A stretch of DNA of 60,358 bases from Flavobacteriaceae bacterium (GCA_947463515.1 CANHRI010000009.1:1-60358); one strand, 5' to 3'. Positions 26,922-36,784 are shown, counted from the stretch's first letter. Numbers and translations are program-made. Notes: generated by a model from the letters alone, not told the origin.

Positions 26922-27445
26922 AAAAACGCCCGCACAAAGGGCATAAATGCATCTCCATACACGCCTTGATCGGCACGAAATAACACATTGTAACGAAATC
27001 CGATGGTCACTCCATCCACACGGTACCCAGCCCCCAAGAACAAACCCGTATTCCAGAAGTTATCGGATAGGTTGTTGAAATCGGACTTTAAATTCACTCG
27101 TAATTGTTCCAATTCTAAAGAAACTTGCACCTCTTCTATGGGGTTGACCAAGCCAATCCAAGTGACGCCATACATTTGTGAAGAAAAGTTATTTCTTTCC
27201 CTCAAATTACTATACTGAAGTCCGACGCCCGTTGCTAAATAATTGTTAAAGTTATACAGCGCTGTCGGAGCCACCGAAAAACTCGAAAATCCACTTCCAA
27301 TCGCCAATCCAAATCCACCACCAAACTGCACCTTATCCCAGAATTTAGGGGGCGTTTTATCTTGTGCAAAACCTGTAAAGGTTAGCGTTAAAAACAGCAG
27401 TATTTGTAAAGGTTTTGTTAAAAATTTAGCAACTTTATTTCGCAT
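26918..27445 (-). CDS. Outer-membrane beta-barrel protein next to sucA
   Basis: A 175-residue protein with a signal peptide (TLTFTGFAQ, cleavage near residue 27) and alternating beta strands typical of a small outer-membrane barrel, ending in an aromatic residue (VRAFF). Homologues in Flavobacteriaceae are often labelled 'alpha-ketoglutarate decarboxylase' because they lie beside sucA; nothing in the sequence supports an enzyme. Divergent from sucA. Confidence 0.78.
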   Translation of the reverse strand: MRNKVAKFLTKPLQILLFLTLTFTGFAQDKTPPKFWDKVQFGGGFGLAIGSGFSSFSVAPTALYNFNNYLATGVGLQYSNLRERNNFSSQMYGVTWIGLVNPIEEVQVSLELEQLRVNLKSDFNNLSDNFWNTGLFLGAGYRVDGVTIGFRYNVLFRADQGVYGDAFMPFVRAFF

Positions 27446-27489
27446 GTTTTGGTATATATTTACTTAGCGACATAAATGTAGTAAAAACA

Positions 27490-27520
27490 TTGAAAGATTA
27501 TTATAAATGTCATACTTTTG
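27490..27520 (+). promoter_or_regulatory. Promoter of sucAB
   Basis: TTG at 27490-27492, 20-bp spacer, TACTTTTG at 27513-27520, close to the Bacteroidota consensus. The sucA ATG follows 42 bp later. Confidence 0.6.
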
Positions 27521-27562
27521 CCCTAATTTTTCACACAACAAGTCTACATACTCAACTATAGC

Positions 27563-30340
27563 ATGGATCGGTTTTCCTTTTTAAATGCAGCACACACGCA
27601 ATTTTTTGCAGATTTATACGAACAATACCTCGTTAGTCCCGATAGCGTAGAGCCCAGTTGGCGCGCTTTTTTTCAAGGTTTTGACTTTGCCTTGGAGCAT
27701 TACAGCGATACGGATAATGCGGGAGAACAATTGGTCGTTTATGCCAACAGTGATGCTGGAACTGCAGCAACCTCTGAGAAGTTGCAAAAAGAGTTTAATG
27801 TTTTAAAACTTATCGATGCCTATCGTACCCGCGGCCACTTGTTTACCGAGACCAATCCGGTGCGGGAACGCCGCGTGTATAGTCCCAATCTAGACATCGA
27901 GAATTTTGGTTTATCCACGTCAGATTTAGATACCGTTTTTGATGCAGCCCGCGCTTTGGGTCACCAACCCACCACTTTAAAAGCGATTTTGGCGCATTTA
28001 AAAAATGTGTACTGTCAACATATCGGCATTGAGTACATGTACATGCGTACACCTGAAGTGATTCAGTGGATTCAAGACCGTCTCAACATCAACGATAATT
28101 TGCCCAATTTCAATGCCGATGAGAAAAAGTACATCTTGGGTAAATTGAATGAAGCGGTGGCTTTTGAAAACTTTTTACACACCAAATATGTGGGTCAAAA
28201 ACGCTTCTCCCTCGAAGGAGGAGAAAGTTTAATTCCTGGTTTGGATGCTGTGATTGATGCGGCCGCCGAAAAAGGTGTGGAGCAGTTTGTGATGGGGATG
28301 GCCCACCGCGGTCGTTTGAACGTGTTGGCCAATATTTTTGGGAAACCTACTCAAGACATTTTCTCTGAATTTGACGGAAAAGATTACGATAAAGAATATT
28401 TCGATGGCGACGTAAAATACCATTTGGGCTTGACCGCTGAGCGCAAAACCAAATCGGGTAAAAAAATCAATATCAATTTGGCACCCAATCCGTCGCACCT
28501 TGAAACCGTAGGAGCAGTGATTGAGGGAATTACCCGTGCCAAACAAGATAAATATTATGCTGACGATTTCTCCAAAGTATTACCCATCGCCGTGCACGGA
28601 GATGCCGCTGTAGCTGGTCAAGGCATTGTCTACGAAATCATTCAAATGTCGCAACTCGAAGGGTATAAAACGGGGGGAACGATTCACATTGTGATCAACA
28701 ATCAGGTGGGATTCACTACGAATTACCTCGACGCACGTTCGTCAACCTATTGTACCGATGTGGCTAAAGTTACTTTGTCACCCGTATTACATGTGAACGC
28801 CGATGATACCGAAGCCGTGGTACACGCGATGTTGTTTGCACTCGATTTTCGTATGCAGTTCAAGCGTGACGTGTTCATCGATTTGTTGGGGTACCGTAAA
28901 TACGGACACAACGAAGGAGATGAACCGCGATTTACACAACCCGTATTGTATAAAATCATCGCCCGTCACAAAAATCCACGTGACATTTATGCCGAGAAAT
29001 TGATTACCCAAGGGATTGTCGATGCGGCGTATTTGACTAAAATTGAAAATGACTACAAAGCAAAGTTGGATGAAAATCTCCAAGCTTCGCGCAAAAAAGA
29101 TAAAACCATCATCACTCCGTTTATGCAAGACGAATGGAAGGGCTTCGTGCAAGTATCCGATGATGAAATGTTGAAGCGCGTAGACACCAAATTTGACCGC
29201 AAGAAATTGGATCAAATCATCCAAACGGTTGCTACCTTGCCTTCTGATAAAAAGTTCATCAGCAAAATCCAAAAAATTGTTTCCGATCGTAAAACGATGT
29301 ACGATAATAATGCCTTGGATTGGGGAACGGCCGAAACTTTGGCGTACGGAACCTTATTAATCGAAGGTTATGATATTCGCATTTCGGGTCAGGATGTAGA
29401 GCGCGGAACGTTCTCACACCGTCATGCGGTCGTGAAAGTAGAAGACAGCGAAGAAGAAGTTGTTTTATTAGATACGCTGAAAGGGAAAAAGGGGGAATTC
29501 CATATTTTCAATTCCTTCCTTTCAGAATATGGCGTTTTAGGTTTTGACTACGGGTATGCTTTAGCCAATCCAAATGCCTTAACGATTTGGGAAGCTCAGT
29601 TCGGCGATTTCTCCAACGGGGCCCAAATCATGATTGACCAATACATTTCTTGTGGGGAAGACAAATGGAACAACCAAAACGGTATCGTACTCTTGTTGCC
29701 ACACGGCTATGAAGGACAAGGGGCCGAACACTCGTCGGCGCGTATGGAGCGCTACTTACAATTATGTGCACGCCACAATATGTATGTTGCCGATTGTACC
29801 ACGCCGGCCAACTTTTTCCACTTGTTGCGTCGTCAAATGAAAACGAAATTCCGCAAACCGTTGGTGGTATTCTCCCCCAAGAGTTTGTTGCGTCACCCGT
29901 TGTGTGTTTCCACCGTAGATGAATTGGCCAATGGACATTTCCAAGAAACCATCGACGATTACACCGTGGATAAGAAAAAAGTAAAAACCGTAGTATTCTG
30001 TACCGGTAAGTTCTATTACGACATCTTGGCCGAACGCGAAAACTTGGGTCGTAATGATGTGGCATTGGTACGTATCGAACAGTTGTTCCCGTTGCCTGTT
30101 GACCAATTGAAAGAAATTATCGCTTCTTATCCGAATGCCGATGATTACGTTTGGGCACAGGAAGAACCAAAAAACATGGGAGCTTACGGCTATATGTTAA
30201 TGAATTTTGATTTAGTACCTTGGCGCTTGGCTTCGTTGAAAGCTTATGCCGCACCAGCAGCCGGTAGTCATACCCGTGACCGTCGTCGTCACGCCGATGC
30301 GATCCGCATGGTATTTGATAAAAATTTATTCCGTTCCTAA
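27563..30340 (+). CDS. sucA: 2-oxoglutarate dehydrogenase E1 component
   Basis: Thiamine-diphosphate decarboxylase of the TCA-cycle 2-oxoglutarate dehydrogenase complex, 925 residues, normal length. The N-terminal 2-oxogluDH_E1_N helix (MDRFSFLNAAHTQFFADLYEQYLVSPDSVEPSW), the ThDP-binding core (VIAVHGDAAVAGQGIVYEIIQMSQL, GDE...F at NEGDEPRFTQP), the transketolase pyrimidine domain (YEGQGAEHSSARMERYLQLCA) and the C-terminal domain (VWAQEEPKNMGAYGYM) are visible. It pairs with sucB 173 bp downstream; an intergenic repeat lies between them. Confidence 0.97.
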   Translation: MDRFSFLNAAHTQFFADLYEQYLVSPDSVEPSWRAFFQGFDFALEHYSDTDNAGEQLVVYANSDAGTAATSEKLQKEFNVLKLIDAYRTRGHLFTETNPVRERRVYSPNLDIENFGLSTSDLDTVFDAARALGHQPTTLKAILAHLKNVYCQHIGIEYMYMRTPEVIQWIQDRLNINDNLPNFNADEKKYILGKLNEAVAFENFLHTKYVGQKRFSLEGGESLIPGLDAVIDAAAEKGVEQFVMGMAHRGRLNVLANIFGKPTQDIFSEFDGKDYDKEYFDGDVKYHLGLTAERKTKSGKKININLAPNPSHLETVGAVIEGITRAKQDKYYADDFSKVLPIAVHGDAAVAGQGIVYEIIQMSQLEGYKTGGTIHIVINNQVGFTTNYLDARSSTYCTDVAKVTLSPVLHVNADDTEAVVHAMLFALDFRMQFKRDVFIDLLGYRKYGHNEGDEPRFTQPVLYKIIARHKNPRDIYAEKLITQGIVDAAYLTKIENDYKAKLDENLQASRKKDKTIITPFMQDEWKGFVQVSDDEMLKRVDTKFDRKKLDQIIQTVATLPSDKKFISKIQKIVSDRKTMYDNNALDWGTAETLAYGTLLIEGYDIRISGQDVERGTFSHRHAVVKVEDSEEEVVLLDTLKGKKGEFHIFNSFLSEYGVLGFDYGYALANPNALTIWEAQFGDFSNGAQIMIDQYISCGEDKWNNQNGIVLLLPHGYEGQGAEHSSARMERYLQLCARHNMYVADCTTPANFFHLLRRQMKTKFRKPLVVFSPKSLLRHPLCVSTVDELANGHFQETIDDYTVDKKKVKTVVFCTGKFYYDILAERENLGRNDVALVRIEQLFPLPVDQLKEIIASYPNADDYVWAQEEPKNMGAYGYMLMNFDLVPWRLASLKAYAAPAAGSHTRDRRRHADAIRMVFDKNLFRS

Positions 30341-30347
30341 TTTTTTA

Positions 30348-30445
30348 GGAGCTATTCCTGCCTGCCGAGAGGTAGGTCCCGCTTTCCGCAGTATCTTCCC
30401 ACCTTACAGGATGGCAAGGATACTTGCTTCAGTCGGGGCTAGGGC
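30348..30445 (+). repeat. Intergenic palindromic repeat, copy A (between sucA and sucB)
   Basis: About 98 bp with internal symmetry: a CCTGCCTGCC ... GGTAGGT hairpin at the left, then CCGCAGTATC paired with GGATACTTGC around a central loop, then TCGGGGCTAGGGC. The blocks CCGCAGTATC and GGATACTTGCT recur in opposite orientation after sucB. It resembles dispersed repeats seen in Flavobacterium genomes. It lies within the sucA-sucB transcript. Confidence 0.6.
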
Positions 30446-30513
30446 AACCTGCAATGAATAACGTTCCCTTAAAGAACAACACATACAAGACAAAACTTTT
30501 AAACTAAAGGATT

Positions 30514-31746
30514 ATGATTTTAGAAATGAAAGTGCCTTCTCCGGGCGAATCGATTAAAGAAGTGGAAATCGCTACATGGTTAGTCCAAGACGGTGATTAT
30601 GTTGAGAAAGATCAAGCGATTGCTGAGGTAGATTCGGACAAAGCCACTTTGGAATTACCGGCAGAAGCCAGTGGAATTATCACATTAAAAGCATCGGAAG
30701 GTGATGCAGTTGCCGTTGGTGCTGTGGTTTGCCTTATTGATACCGCTGCAGCAAAACCTGCGAGTGGCGCTCCAGCAGCAGCTCCTGCTAAAGAGGAAGC
30801 AAAACCAGTTGCAGAAGCTCCGAAAGCCGCTCCAGCATCGGCTCCCGCTCCCGCACCAGCTGCGACGTATGCCGCACAAACGCCATCGCCAGCGGCGCGT
30901 AAAATTTTAGAAGAGAAAAACATGCAACCTTCCGATATCGTGGGTACCGGCAAAGGCGGACGCATCACCAAAGAAGATGCCATCAATGCGGTACCTTCTA
31001 TGGGAACACCAACGGGGGGTAACCGCGGTTCAGAACGTACTAAATTATCGATGTTGCGTCGTAAAGTAGCCGAACGTTTAGTGTCTGCGAAAAACGAAAC
31101 CGCTATGTTGACGACGTTCAACGAGGTGGATATGACCAATATCTATGCGTTGCGTGATCAATATAAAGATGAATTCAAAAACAAACACGGTTTAGGATTA
31201 GGCTTTATGTCGTTCTTTACGAAAGCGGTAACCCGTGCGTTGCAATTATATCCTGATGTGAACTCGATGATCGACGGACAAGAGAAAGTTTCTTTTGATT
31301 TCTGTGACATCTCTGTGGCCGTTTCCGGACCCAAAGGCTTGATGGTTCCAGTGGTTCGTAACGCCGAAACTTTATCCTTCCGTGGGGTAGAAGCTGAAAT
31401 CAAACGTTTGGCGATTCGTGCCCGTGACGGACAAATCACTGTTGATGAAATGACGGGAGGAACGTTCACCATTTCCAATGGTGGGGTATTCGGAAGTATG
31501 TTGAGTACCCCGATTATCAATCCACCGCAATCGGGTATTTTAGGCATGCACAATGTAGTGGATCGTCCTATCGTGCGTAACGGTCAAATCGTGATTGCAC
31601 CCGTAATGTACGTAGCCTTATCCTACGACCACCGCATCATCGACGGACGTGAGTCGGTTGGATTCTTGGTGGCCGTTAAAGAAGCTTTAGAAAATCCAGT
31701 AGAGATTTTGATGAATAATAACCCTAAGAAGGCTTTAGAGCTATAG
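30514..31746 (+). CDS. sucB: 2-oxoglutarate dehydrogenase E2, dihydrolipoyl succinyltransferase
   Basis: Core enzyme of the 2-oxoglutarate dehydrogenase complex, 410 residues. One lipoyl domain has the lipoylated lysine K43 in DSDKATLEL; an Ala/Pro-rich linker covers about 85-125; a peripheral-subunit-binding domain (SPAARKILEEKNMQPSDIVGTGKGGRITKED) and the catalytic domain follow, with SYDHRIIDG (H373, D377). It is co-transcribed with sucA. No lpd (E3) gene is in the window. Confidence 0.96.
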   Translation: MILEMKVPSPGESIKEVEIATWLVQDGDYVEKDQAIAEVDSDKATLELPAEASGIITLKASEGDAVAVGAVVCLIDTAAAKPASGAPAAAPAKEEAKPVAEAPKAAPASAPAPAPAATYAAQTPSPAARKILEEKNMQPSDIVGTGKGGRITKEDAINAVPSMGTPTGGNRGSERTKLSMLRRKVAERLVSAKNETAMLTTFNEVDMTNIYALRDQYKDEFKNKHGLGLGFMSFFTKAVTRALQLYPDVNSMIDGQEKVSFDFCDISVAVSGPKGLMVPVVRNAETLSFRGVEAEIKRLAIRARDGQITVDEMTGGTFTISNGGVFGSMLSTPIINPPQSGILGMHNVVDRPIVRNGQIVIAPVMYVALSYDHRIIDGRESVGFLVAVKEALENPVEILMNNNPKKALEL

Positions 31747-31785
31747 GGTTTCTACCGTCCTCGGATGAGGCGCCTCTATATGTAA

Positions 31786-31819
31786 AAATTCCAAACTCAA
31801 AAGGTTTGGGATTTTTTTT
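31786..31819 (+). terminator. Rho-independent terminator of sucAB
   Basis: 11-bp stem AAATTCCAAAC / GTTTGGGATTT with one wobble pair and a 7-nt loop, running directly into eight T. It starts about 40 bp after the sucB stop. Confidence 0.8.
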
Positions 31820-31897
31820 GGTGTTGATTCTTTGGGGAAAGCAACTTCGAGGCAACGGCAATTTATCGCAGAGAATTTCTTTTCTTTGCAGCTGCGT

Positions 31898-31960
31898 GAG
31901 CGATAGGAGCAAGTATCCTGTCGTACGAAAGGGAGGCAGATACTGCGGATAGTGCGACCC
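31898..31960 (-). repeat. Intergenic palindromic repeat, copy B (after sucB)
   Basis: The minus strand reads ...CCGCAGTATC, a loop of about 20 nt, then GGATACTTGCT, the same two blocks as in copy A but inverted. The two copies thus flank sucB head to head. The outer sequences differ (GAGCGATAGG here). The stretch 31820-32024 holds no gene besides this repeat. Confidence 0.55.
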
Positions 31961-32024
31961 CGCCCCGTGGATTGAAATAGGAAAAAAAAGTAAATTGCGG
32001 GGACACGCCCAAACAAACAGAAAG

Positions 32025-33236
32025 ATGCAAAAAAACAAGTCAGCCGCCATCGGATTTATTTTTATCACGATGCTCATCGATATTACGGGGTGGGGAATAA
32101 TTATTCCGGTGATCCCAAAACTCATTCAAGAATTGATTCAAGGCGATGTGAGTGAAGCTTCCAAAATTGGGGGTTGGCTCACGTTTGCCTATGCCATTAC
32201 CCAGTTTGTGTGCGCACCCTTGGTGGGGAATTTGAGCGACAAATTTGGACGACGCCCGATTATTTTGCTCTCGCTTTTGGCGTTTTCGATGGATTACCTG
32301 TTGTTGGCTTTTGCACCTACGATTACGTGGTTGTTTATTGGGCGCATCATAGCGGGTTTGACGGGCGCGAGTATTACAACAGCCTCGGCCTATATTGCCG
32401 ATGTGAGTACGCCTGAGAATCGCGCGAAAAATTTTGGAATGATTGGAGCGGCTTTTGGATTGGGCTTTATTATTGGTCCAGTTTTAGGAGGCTTGTTAGG
32501 CCAGTATGGTGCGCGGGTTCCGTTTTATGCGGCAGCGGTGTTGTGTTTGCTGAACTTTTTATACGGCTTCTTTATTTTGCCCGAGTCGTTGGCGCCAGAA
32601 AACCGACGTAATTTTAGTTTGAAACGCGCGAATCCGATTGGTGCTTTTCTAAATTTACGCAAGTATCCCGTGTTGATTCCGTTGGTGGTTTCCATCTTCT
32701 TGTTGTATGTCGCTTCCCATGCGGTGCACAGCAATTGGAGCTTTTTTACCATGTATAAGTTTGGGTGGCAAGAGCGGATGATTGGAATTTCGTTGGGGGT
32801 TATCGGACTTCTAGTGGGTTTGGTGCAAGGCGGTTTGATTCGCTGGATTAACCCTAAGCTCGGCAATGAGAAAAGTATTTATGTAGGCAACGCGTTGTAT
32901 ACGATTGGGATGTTTTTGTTTGCTTTTGCCACGGAAGGCTGGATGCTATTTGTTTTTTTGATTCCCTACTGTTTGGGAGGAATCGCAGGTCCGGCGATGC
33001 AGTCGGTCATTTCGGGAAAAGTACCTGCCAATGAACAAGGCGAAATTCAAGGCACCCTATCGAGTTTGATGAGTGCTTCGGCTATCGTAGGGCCACCGTT
33101 AATGACGTCGTTATTTTACTTTTTTACCCACGACCAAGCCCCGTTTCAATTTGCGGGGGCGCCTTTTGTGTTGGGAGGCCTTTTGATGTTGGTGAGTACC
33201 ATTATCTCGTTTATGACTTTACGCAAAAAGGCTTAA
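32025..33236 (+). CDS. MFS transporter, TetA-like
   Basis: Twelve-helix major facilitator, 403 residues from the ATG at 32025; the frame is open upstream to 31995 but [20 protein letters not shown] is the usual start. The motif A loop between helices 2 and 3 is [17 protein letters not shown], and motif C-like glycines occur in [18 protein letters not shown]. The overall sequence resembles the TCR/Tet antiporter branch ([13 protein letters not shown]). Substrate unknown: resistance is not implied, since such homologues are ordinary chromosomal genes in this family. Its end overlaps by 4 bp the convergent protease-like gene. Confidence 0.88.
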   Translation: MQKNKSAAIGFIFITMLIDITGWGIIIPVIPKLIQELIQGDVSEASKIGGWLTFAYAITQFVCAPLVGNLSDKFGRRPIILLSLLAFSMDYLLLAFAPTITWLFIGRIIAGLTGASITTASAYIADVSTPENRAKNFGMIGAAFGLGFIIGPVLGGLLGQYGARVPFYAAAVLCLLNFLYGFFILPESLAPENRRNFSLKRANPIGAFLNLRKYPVLIPLVVSIFLLYVASHAVHSNWSFFTMYKFGWQERMIGISLGVIGLLVGLVQGGLIRWINPKLGNEKSIYVGNALYTIGMFLFAFATEGWMLFVFLIPYCLGGIAGPAMQSVISGKVPANEQGEIQGTLSSLMSASAIVGPPLMTSLFYFFTHDQAPFQFAGAPFVLGGLLMLVSTIISFMTLRKKA

Positions 33237-33670
33237 CGTAAGAACAATTGCTTCAGGTTGTAATCGATGAGGGCTTGACCTTCCAGTAATACATCGGCAC
33301 CAATAATGCCATCAACGGGTTTGACCTTATAGTGTTGCAGGGCAGTGTTTACATGTGTTAAATCCAAAACAATGAGCGGAAAATGACGGTTTTTCCATCG
33401 GCCAAGTTGCAGCACGTTGCGCACTGATTGTTCGGTGTGAAGCCCTGTTGCTCCAGCCCCTGCGGCTTTGGTTGAGGAGTGTTGGGTTTGTACATGAAAT
33501 TTTCCGACGCCTTCAAAACCCAGACAGCTATTACTTGCTCCGGTATCTAAAATGAACCGTCCACGAACGCCATTGATTTTTGCATAGAGGACTAAATGTT
33601 GCGTTTTGGTGACGCGAAAGGGAATGGATTTGTAGCCTTGTTGGTTTAAAATTTCGGGAATTTGACTCAT
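33233..33670 (-). CDS. Retropepsin-like aspartic protease domain protein
   Basis: A 145-residue protein with a single aspartic-protease half: RFILDTGASNSC (catalytic D42-T43-G44) and a later GIIGADVLLEGQALIDYNLK (the hydrophobic-hydrophobic-Gly block of clan AA). As with retropepsins it would have to dimerise to be active. No signal peptide or membrane helix, so probably cytoplasmic. Homologues are widespread in Bacteroidota without a known substrate. It is convergent with the MFS gene. Confidence 0.82.
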   Translation of the reverse strand: MSQIPEILNQQGYKSIPFRVTKTQHLVLYAKINGVRGRFILDTGASNSCLGFEGVGKFHVQTQHSSTKAAGAGATGLHTEQSVRNVLQLGRWKNRHFPLIVLDLTHVNTALQHYKVKPVDGIIGADVLLEGQALIDYNLKQLFLR

Positions 33671-33723
33671 AGGTCAAAGGTAGGAATATCTCGGAATACT
33701 AGCCTAGGATTCGCTTTCCTTTG

Positions 33724-33731
33724 TACCTTTG
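33724..33731 (+). promoter_or_regulatory. -7 box of tatD
   Basis: TACCTTTG on the plus strand, 16 bp before the ATG at 33748. It excludes a start at the TTG at 33721. The -33 region is weak. Confidence 0.45.
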
Positions 33732-33747
33732 CTGCAAAATTTTGGCC

Positions 33748-34518
33748 ATGCTATTCACTGATACCCATACCCATTTGTATTCGGAAGAATTTGGAAACGA
33801 CCGAGACGCCATGATGCATCGTGCCTTGGAGTCGGGAGTGCGTCGTTTGTTTGTGCCCTCTATCGATGCTTCGTATACCCAAAAAATGTGGGATTTACAG
33901 GCGCAATACTCCGACCATGTTTTTTTGATGATGGGCTTGCACCCGTGTTATGTTAAACCGGAAACGTATGAGCGGGAATTGGCGTGGGTGTTGCAACAGC
34001 TAGAAACCCAAAAGTATTGTGCGGTGGGGGAAATCGGTATTGACTTGTATTGGGATAAAACGACGTTGGCGATTCAACAGGAGGCTTTTCGGCAGCAAAT
34101 TCGATGGGCGAAAGCGCTGAAATTGCCCATAAACATTCATTGTCGCGAGGCTTTTGAGGAAGTGTTTGCGGTGTTAGAAAGCGAACGTTCCCCTGAATTA
34201 TTTGGTATTTTCCATTGCTTCACAGGTGATTTTGAACAAGCACAACGCGCGATTGGGTTGGGCATGAAGTTGGGCATTGGTGGTGTGGTGACGTTTAAAA
34301 ATGGTAAGATAGATCAGTTTTTGAATCAAATTGATATTGAACATATTGTTTTGGAAACCGATGCGCCGTATTTGGCTCCTGTGCCTTATCGTGGCAAACG
34401 GAATGAGAGTAGTTATGCGGTGTTGGTTGCTCAAAAATTAGCCGAGATTTATGGCGTTACCCTAACAGAAATCGCTGAAATAACGACCAAAAACGCACAA
34501 AACGTGTTCGGAATATAA
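33748..34518 (+). CDS. tatD: TatD-family metal-dependent hydrolase
   Basis: A TIM-barrel deoxyribonuclease-like hydrolase, 256 residues from the ATG at 33748 (MLFTDTHTHLY). Metal ligands are in the DTHTHL motif, the glutamate of AVGEIGIDLY, the histidine of LPINIHCREAF, FHCFTGD and ETDAPYLAP. It starts a plus-strand group with the acyltransferase (64 bp further) and asparaginase. Confidence 0.93.
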   Translation: MLFTDTHTHLYSEEFGNDRDAMMHRALESGVRRLFVPSIDASYTQKMWDLQAQYSDHVFLMMGLHPCYVKPETYERELAWVLQQLETQKYCAVGEIGIDLYWDKTTLAIQQEAFRQQIRWAKALKLPINIHCREAFEEVFAVLESERSPELFGIFHCFTGDFEQAQRAIGLGMKLGIGGVVTFKNGKIDQFLNQIDIEHIVLETDAPYLAPVPYRGKRNESSYAVLVAQKLAEIYGVTLTEIAEITTKNAQNVFGI

Positions 34519-34582
34519 CACCAAGTTGACCGAAAAGTCATTATTTTTTTGTTCTTTTGTTATCCTAATCAAACAAAAACCC

Positions 34583-35725
34583 ATGCAAAAGTTCGATGCC
34601 ATTCGTCCGTTTTACGATGCGGAAGTCAATGCGGCGCTTCAGGCGGTGGCCAACCATCCGATGATGAAAGCGTTGATGAATTTTGCCTATCCGCAAGTGG
34701 ATGAAGAGGTTTGGAAAGCCCAATTGATGCGCACCCATTCCATTCGTGATTTCCAAATCAATTTTGCCTATCAAGCGGTTCAAAAAGTGTTGGAAAAAAG
34801 CTCTGACGGGTTATCAACTTCTGGGTTTGAAACCTTGGAACCCAATACTTCGTACTTGTTTATTTCCAATCACCGGGATATTATTTTAGACACCTCTATT
34901 TTAAACGTGTGCCTTTTTGATCACGGGTTGGTGATGACGGCATCTGCCATTGGGGATAATTTGGTCAAGAAAGATTTTTTAAAAACCTTGTCCAAGTTAA
35001 ATCGAAATTTTGTGGTACAACGCGGATTACCCCCGAGAGAGTTGTTGGAAAGTTCCAAACTGATGTCTGAATACATTGCACAATTATTACTCCGCGAAAA
35101 TCGTTCGGTGTGGATAGCCCAACGCGAAGGTCGTACCAAAGATGGCAATGATGCTACCCACAGTGGCGTATTGAAGATGTTGGCGATGGGGTCGGATGAG
35201 AAAAACATCTTGGATTATTTTAAAAAGATAAAGATTGTTCCCGTTTCCATTTCGTACGAATACGATCCTACCGATGCATTGAAGATGCCGCAATTGATGG
35301 CGGAAGCGCGTGAAGAAATTTATATCAAAGAAAAAAATGAAGATTTTATCACGTTATTGAGTGGCATCATTGGTCAAAAGAAGCGTATTCATTTGCATGT
35401 GGGAAAAATTTTAGACACCGAATTGGATCAGATTCAAGCGGAAAACGACAATACCAACAAACAAATTCAAGCCTTGGCGCAAGTGATCGACGATTCTATT
35501 TTACAATCGTATAAGCTGTGGCCAACAAATTATATTGCTTACGATTTATTGCACCATACCGACACCTATGCCACCGAGTATACCGAAGCGGAGAAATCGC
35601 TTTTTGAACGGCGTTTGGAAATGCGTATTGATGGCAACAATGAAGTTATGCGTGAGGGATTTTTGGCGATGTATGCCAATCCGGTAATCAATCAATTGAA
35701 ATACCGTCATGCAAGTCAAGCCTAA
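34583..35725 (+). CDS. Glycerolipid acyltransferase (PlsC/PlsB-like)
   Basis: Acyltransferase of phospholipid synthesis, 380 residues from the ATG at 34583. The frame is open from 34526, but the stretch before MQKFDAIRPF is not protein-like. The catalytic block is ISNHRDIILD (H97 with D103; five residues between them, one more than the usual HX4D), followed by the FxxR-like VVQRGLPPREL and VWIAQREGRTKDG. It is often annotated as 1-acyl-sn-glycerol-3-phosphate acyltransferase. The last 17 bp overlap the asparaginase gene. Confidence 0.82.
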   Translation: MQKFDAIRPFYDAEVNAALQAVANHPMMKALMNFAYPQVDEEVWKAQLMRTHSIRDFQINFAYQAVQKVLEKSSDGLSTSGFETLEPNTSYLFISNHRDIILDTSILNVCLFDHGLVMTASAIGDNLVKKDFLKTLSKLNRNFVVQRGLPPRELLESSKLMSEYIAQLLLRENRSVWIAQREGRTKDGNDATHSGVLKMLAMGSDEKNILDYFKKIKIVPVSISYEYDPTDALKMPQLMAEAREEIYIKEKNEDFITLLSGIIGQKKRIHLHVGKILDTELDQIQAENDNTNKQIQALAQVIDDSILQSYKLWPTNYIAYDLLHHTDTYATEYTEAEKSLFERRLEMRIDGNNEVMREGFLAMYANPVINQLKYRHASQA

Positions 35726-36737
35726 TATACTATTGGTCTACACGGGCGGCACCATTGGAATGATGAAAGATTTCAAAACCGGTGCCCTCAAAGCCTTCAA
35801 TTTTGCCAAGTTGCTGCAAAAAATTCCCGAAATCAAGCAGTTGGATTGCCATATCGATACAGTTTCTTTTTCCCATCCGATAGATTCCTCCAATATGAAT
35901 CCCCAACGGTGGGAAGAAATTGCTACGCTTATTGAATCCCATTACGACGCTTACGATGGATTTGTCGTTTTACACGGCTCCGATACCATGTCGTATTCAG
36001 CTTCGGCCTTGAGTTTTATGCTCGAGAATTTAGCCAAGCCAGTGGTATTTACAGGGTCGCAGTTACCGATTGGCGATTTGCGTACCGATGCAAAGGAAAA
36101 TTTAATCACCGCCATACAAATTGCTTCTTTACAGCAAAAGGGGAAACCCGTAATTCAGGAGGTTTGTTTGTATTTTGAATATAAGTTATACCGTGGGAAT
36201 CGCACGACCAAAATCAATGCTGAACATTTTAATGCCTTTACATCGCCCAATTATCCAGCTTTAGCGGAGTCGGGAGTGCATTTGAATGTGAATACTGCTG
36301 CGTTGTTACCACCCTCCAAAAAAGGATTGACCGTTCATAAAATGATGGATGCTCACGTGGTGGTTTTAAAAATGTTTCCGGGTATTACCGCTGCTGTTTT
36401 AGAGGCTGTAGTGGGTATACCCAACTTGCATGGGTTGATTCTAGAGACCTATGGATCGGGGAATGCTCCTACGGAGGCGTGGTTTATTTCCATTTTACAG
36501 AAAGCAATTCAACAAGGACTCCCGATTGTGAATGTGACGCAATGTTCGGGGGGAAGTGTAAACATGGGACAGTATGAAACAAGTACGCAGTTGAAGCAAA
36601 TTGGAGTCATTTCAGGAAAAGATATAACCACCGAGGCAGCCGTTACTAAACTCATGTATTTACTAGGACAACAGGTAGCTCCCAAGGTATTTAAGACCAT
36701 ATTTGAAACCTCTTTACGGGGCGAAATGATTTCGTAA
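35709..36737 (+). CDS. ansA: Type I L-asparaginase
   Basis: Cytoplasmic asparaginase hydrolysing L-asparagine to aspartate and ammonia, 342 residues. The first catalytic motif is YTGGTIGM (T12). The second is HGSDTMSY, where the usual catalytic threonine is a serine (S91, D92), a conservative change. The ATG at 35709 lies inside the 3' end of the acyltransferase gene (17-bp overlap in another frame), so the two are translationally coupled. Confidence 0.92.
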   Translation: MQVKPNILLVYTGGTIGMMKDFKTGALKAFNFAKLLQKIPEIKQLDCHIDTVSFSHPIDSSNMNPQRWEEIATLIESHYDAYDGFVVLHGSDTMSYSASALSFMLENLAKPVVFTGSQLPIGDLRTDAKENLITAIQIASLQQKGKPVIQEVCLYFEYKLYRGNRTTKINAEHFNAFTSPNYPALAESGVHLNVNTAALLPPSKKGLTVHKMMDAHVVVLKMFPGITAAVLEAVVGIPNLHGLILETYGSGNAPTEAWFISILQKAIQQGLPIVNVTQCSGGSVNMGQYETSTQLKQIGVISGKDITTEAAVTKLMYLLGQQVAPKVFKTIFETSLRGEMIS

Positions 36738-36784
36738 AACATTTTGATTATTGCGAAAAATACATCAAATTTGCAATCCAAATT

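Noticed and set aside
26907..26932. CGGGCG/CGCCCG hairpin as terminator of the outer-membrane protein gene
   Set aside because: Long loop and no T-run on either strand; it lies inside the overlapping coding ends.
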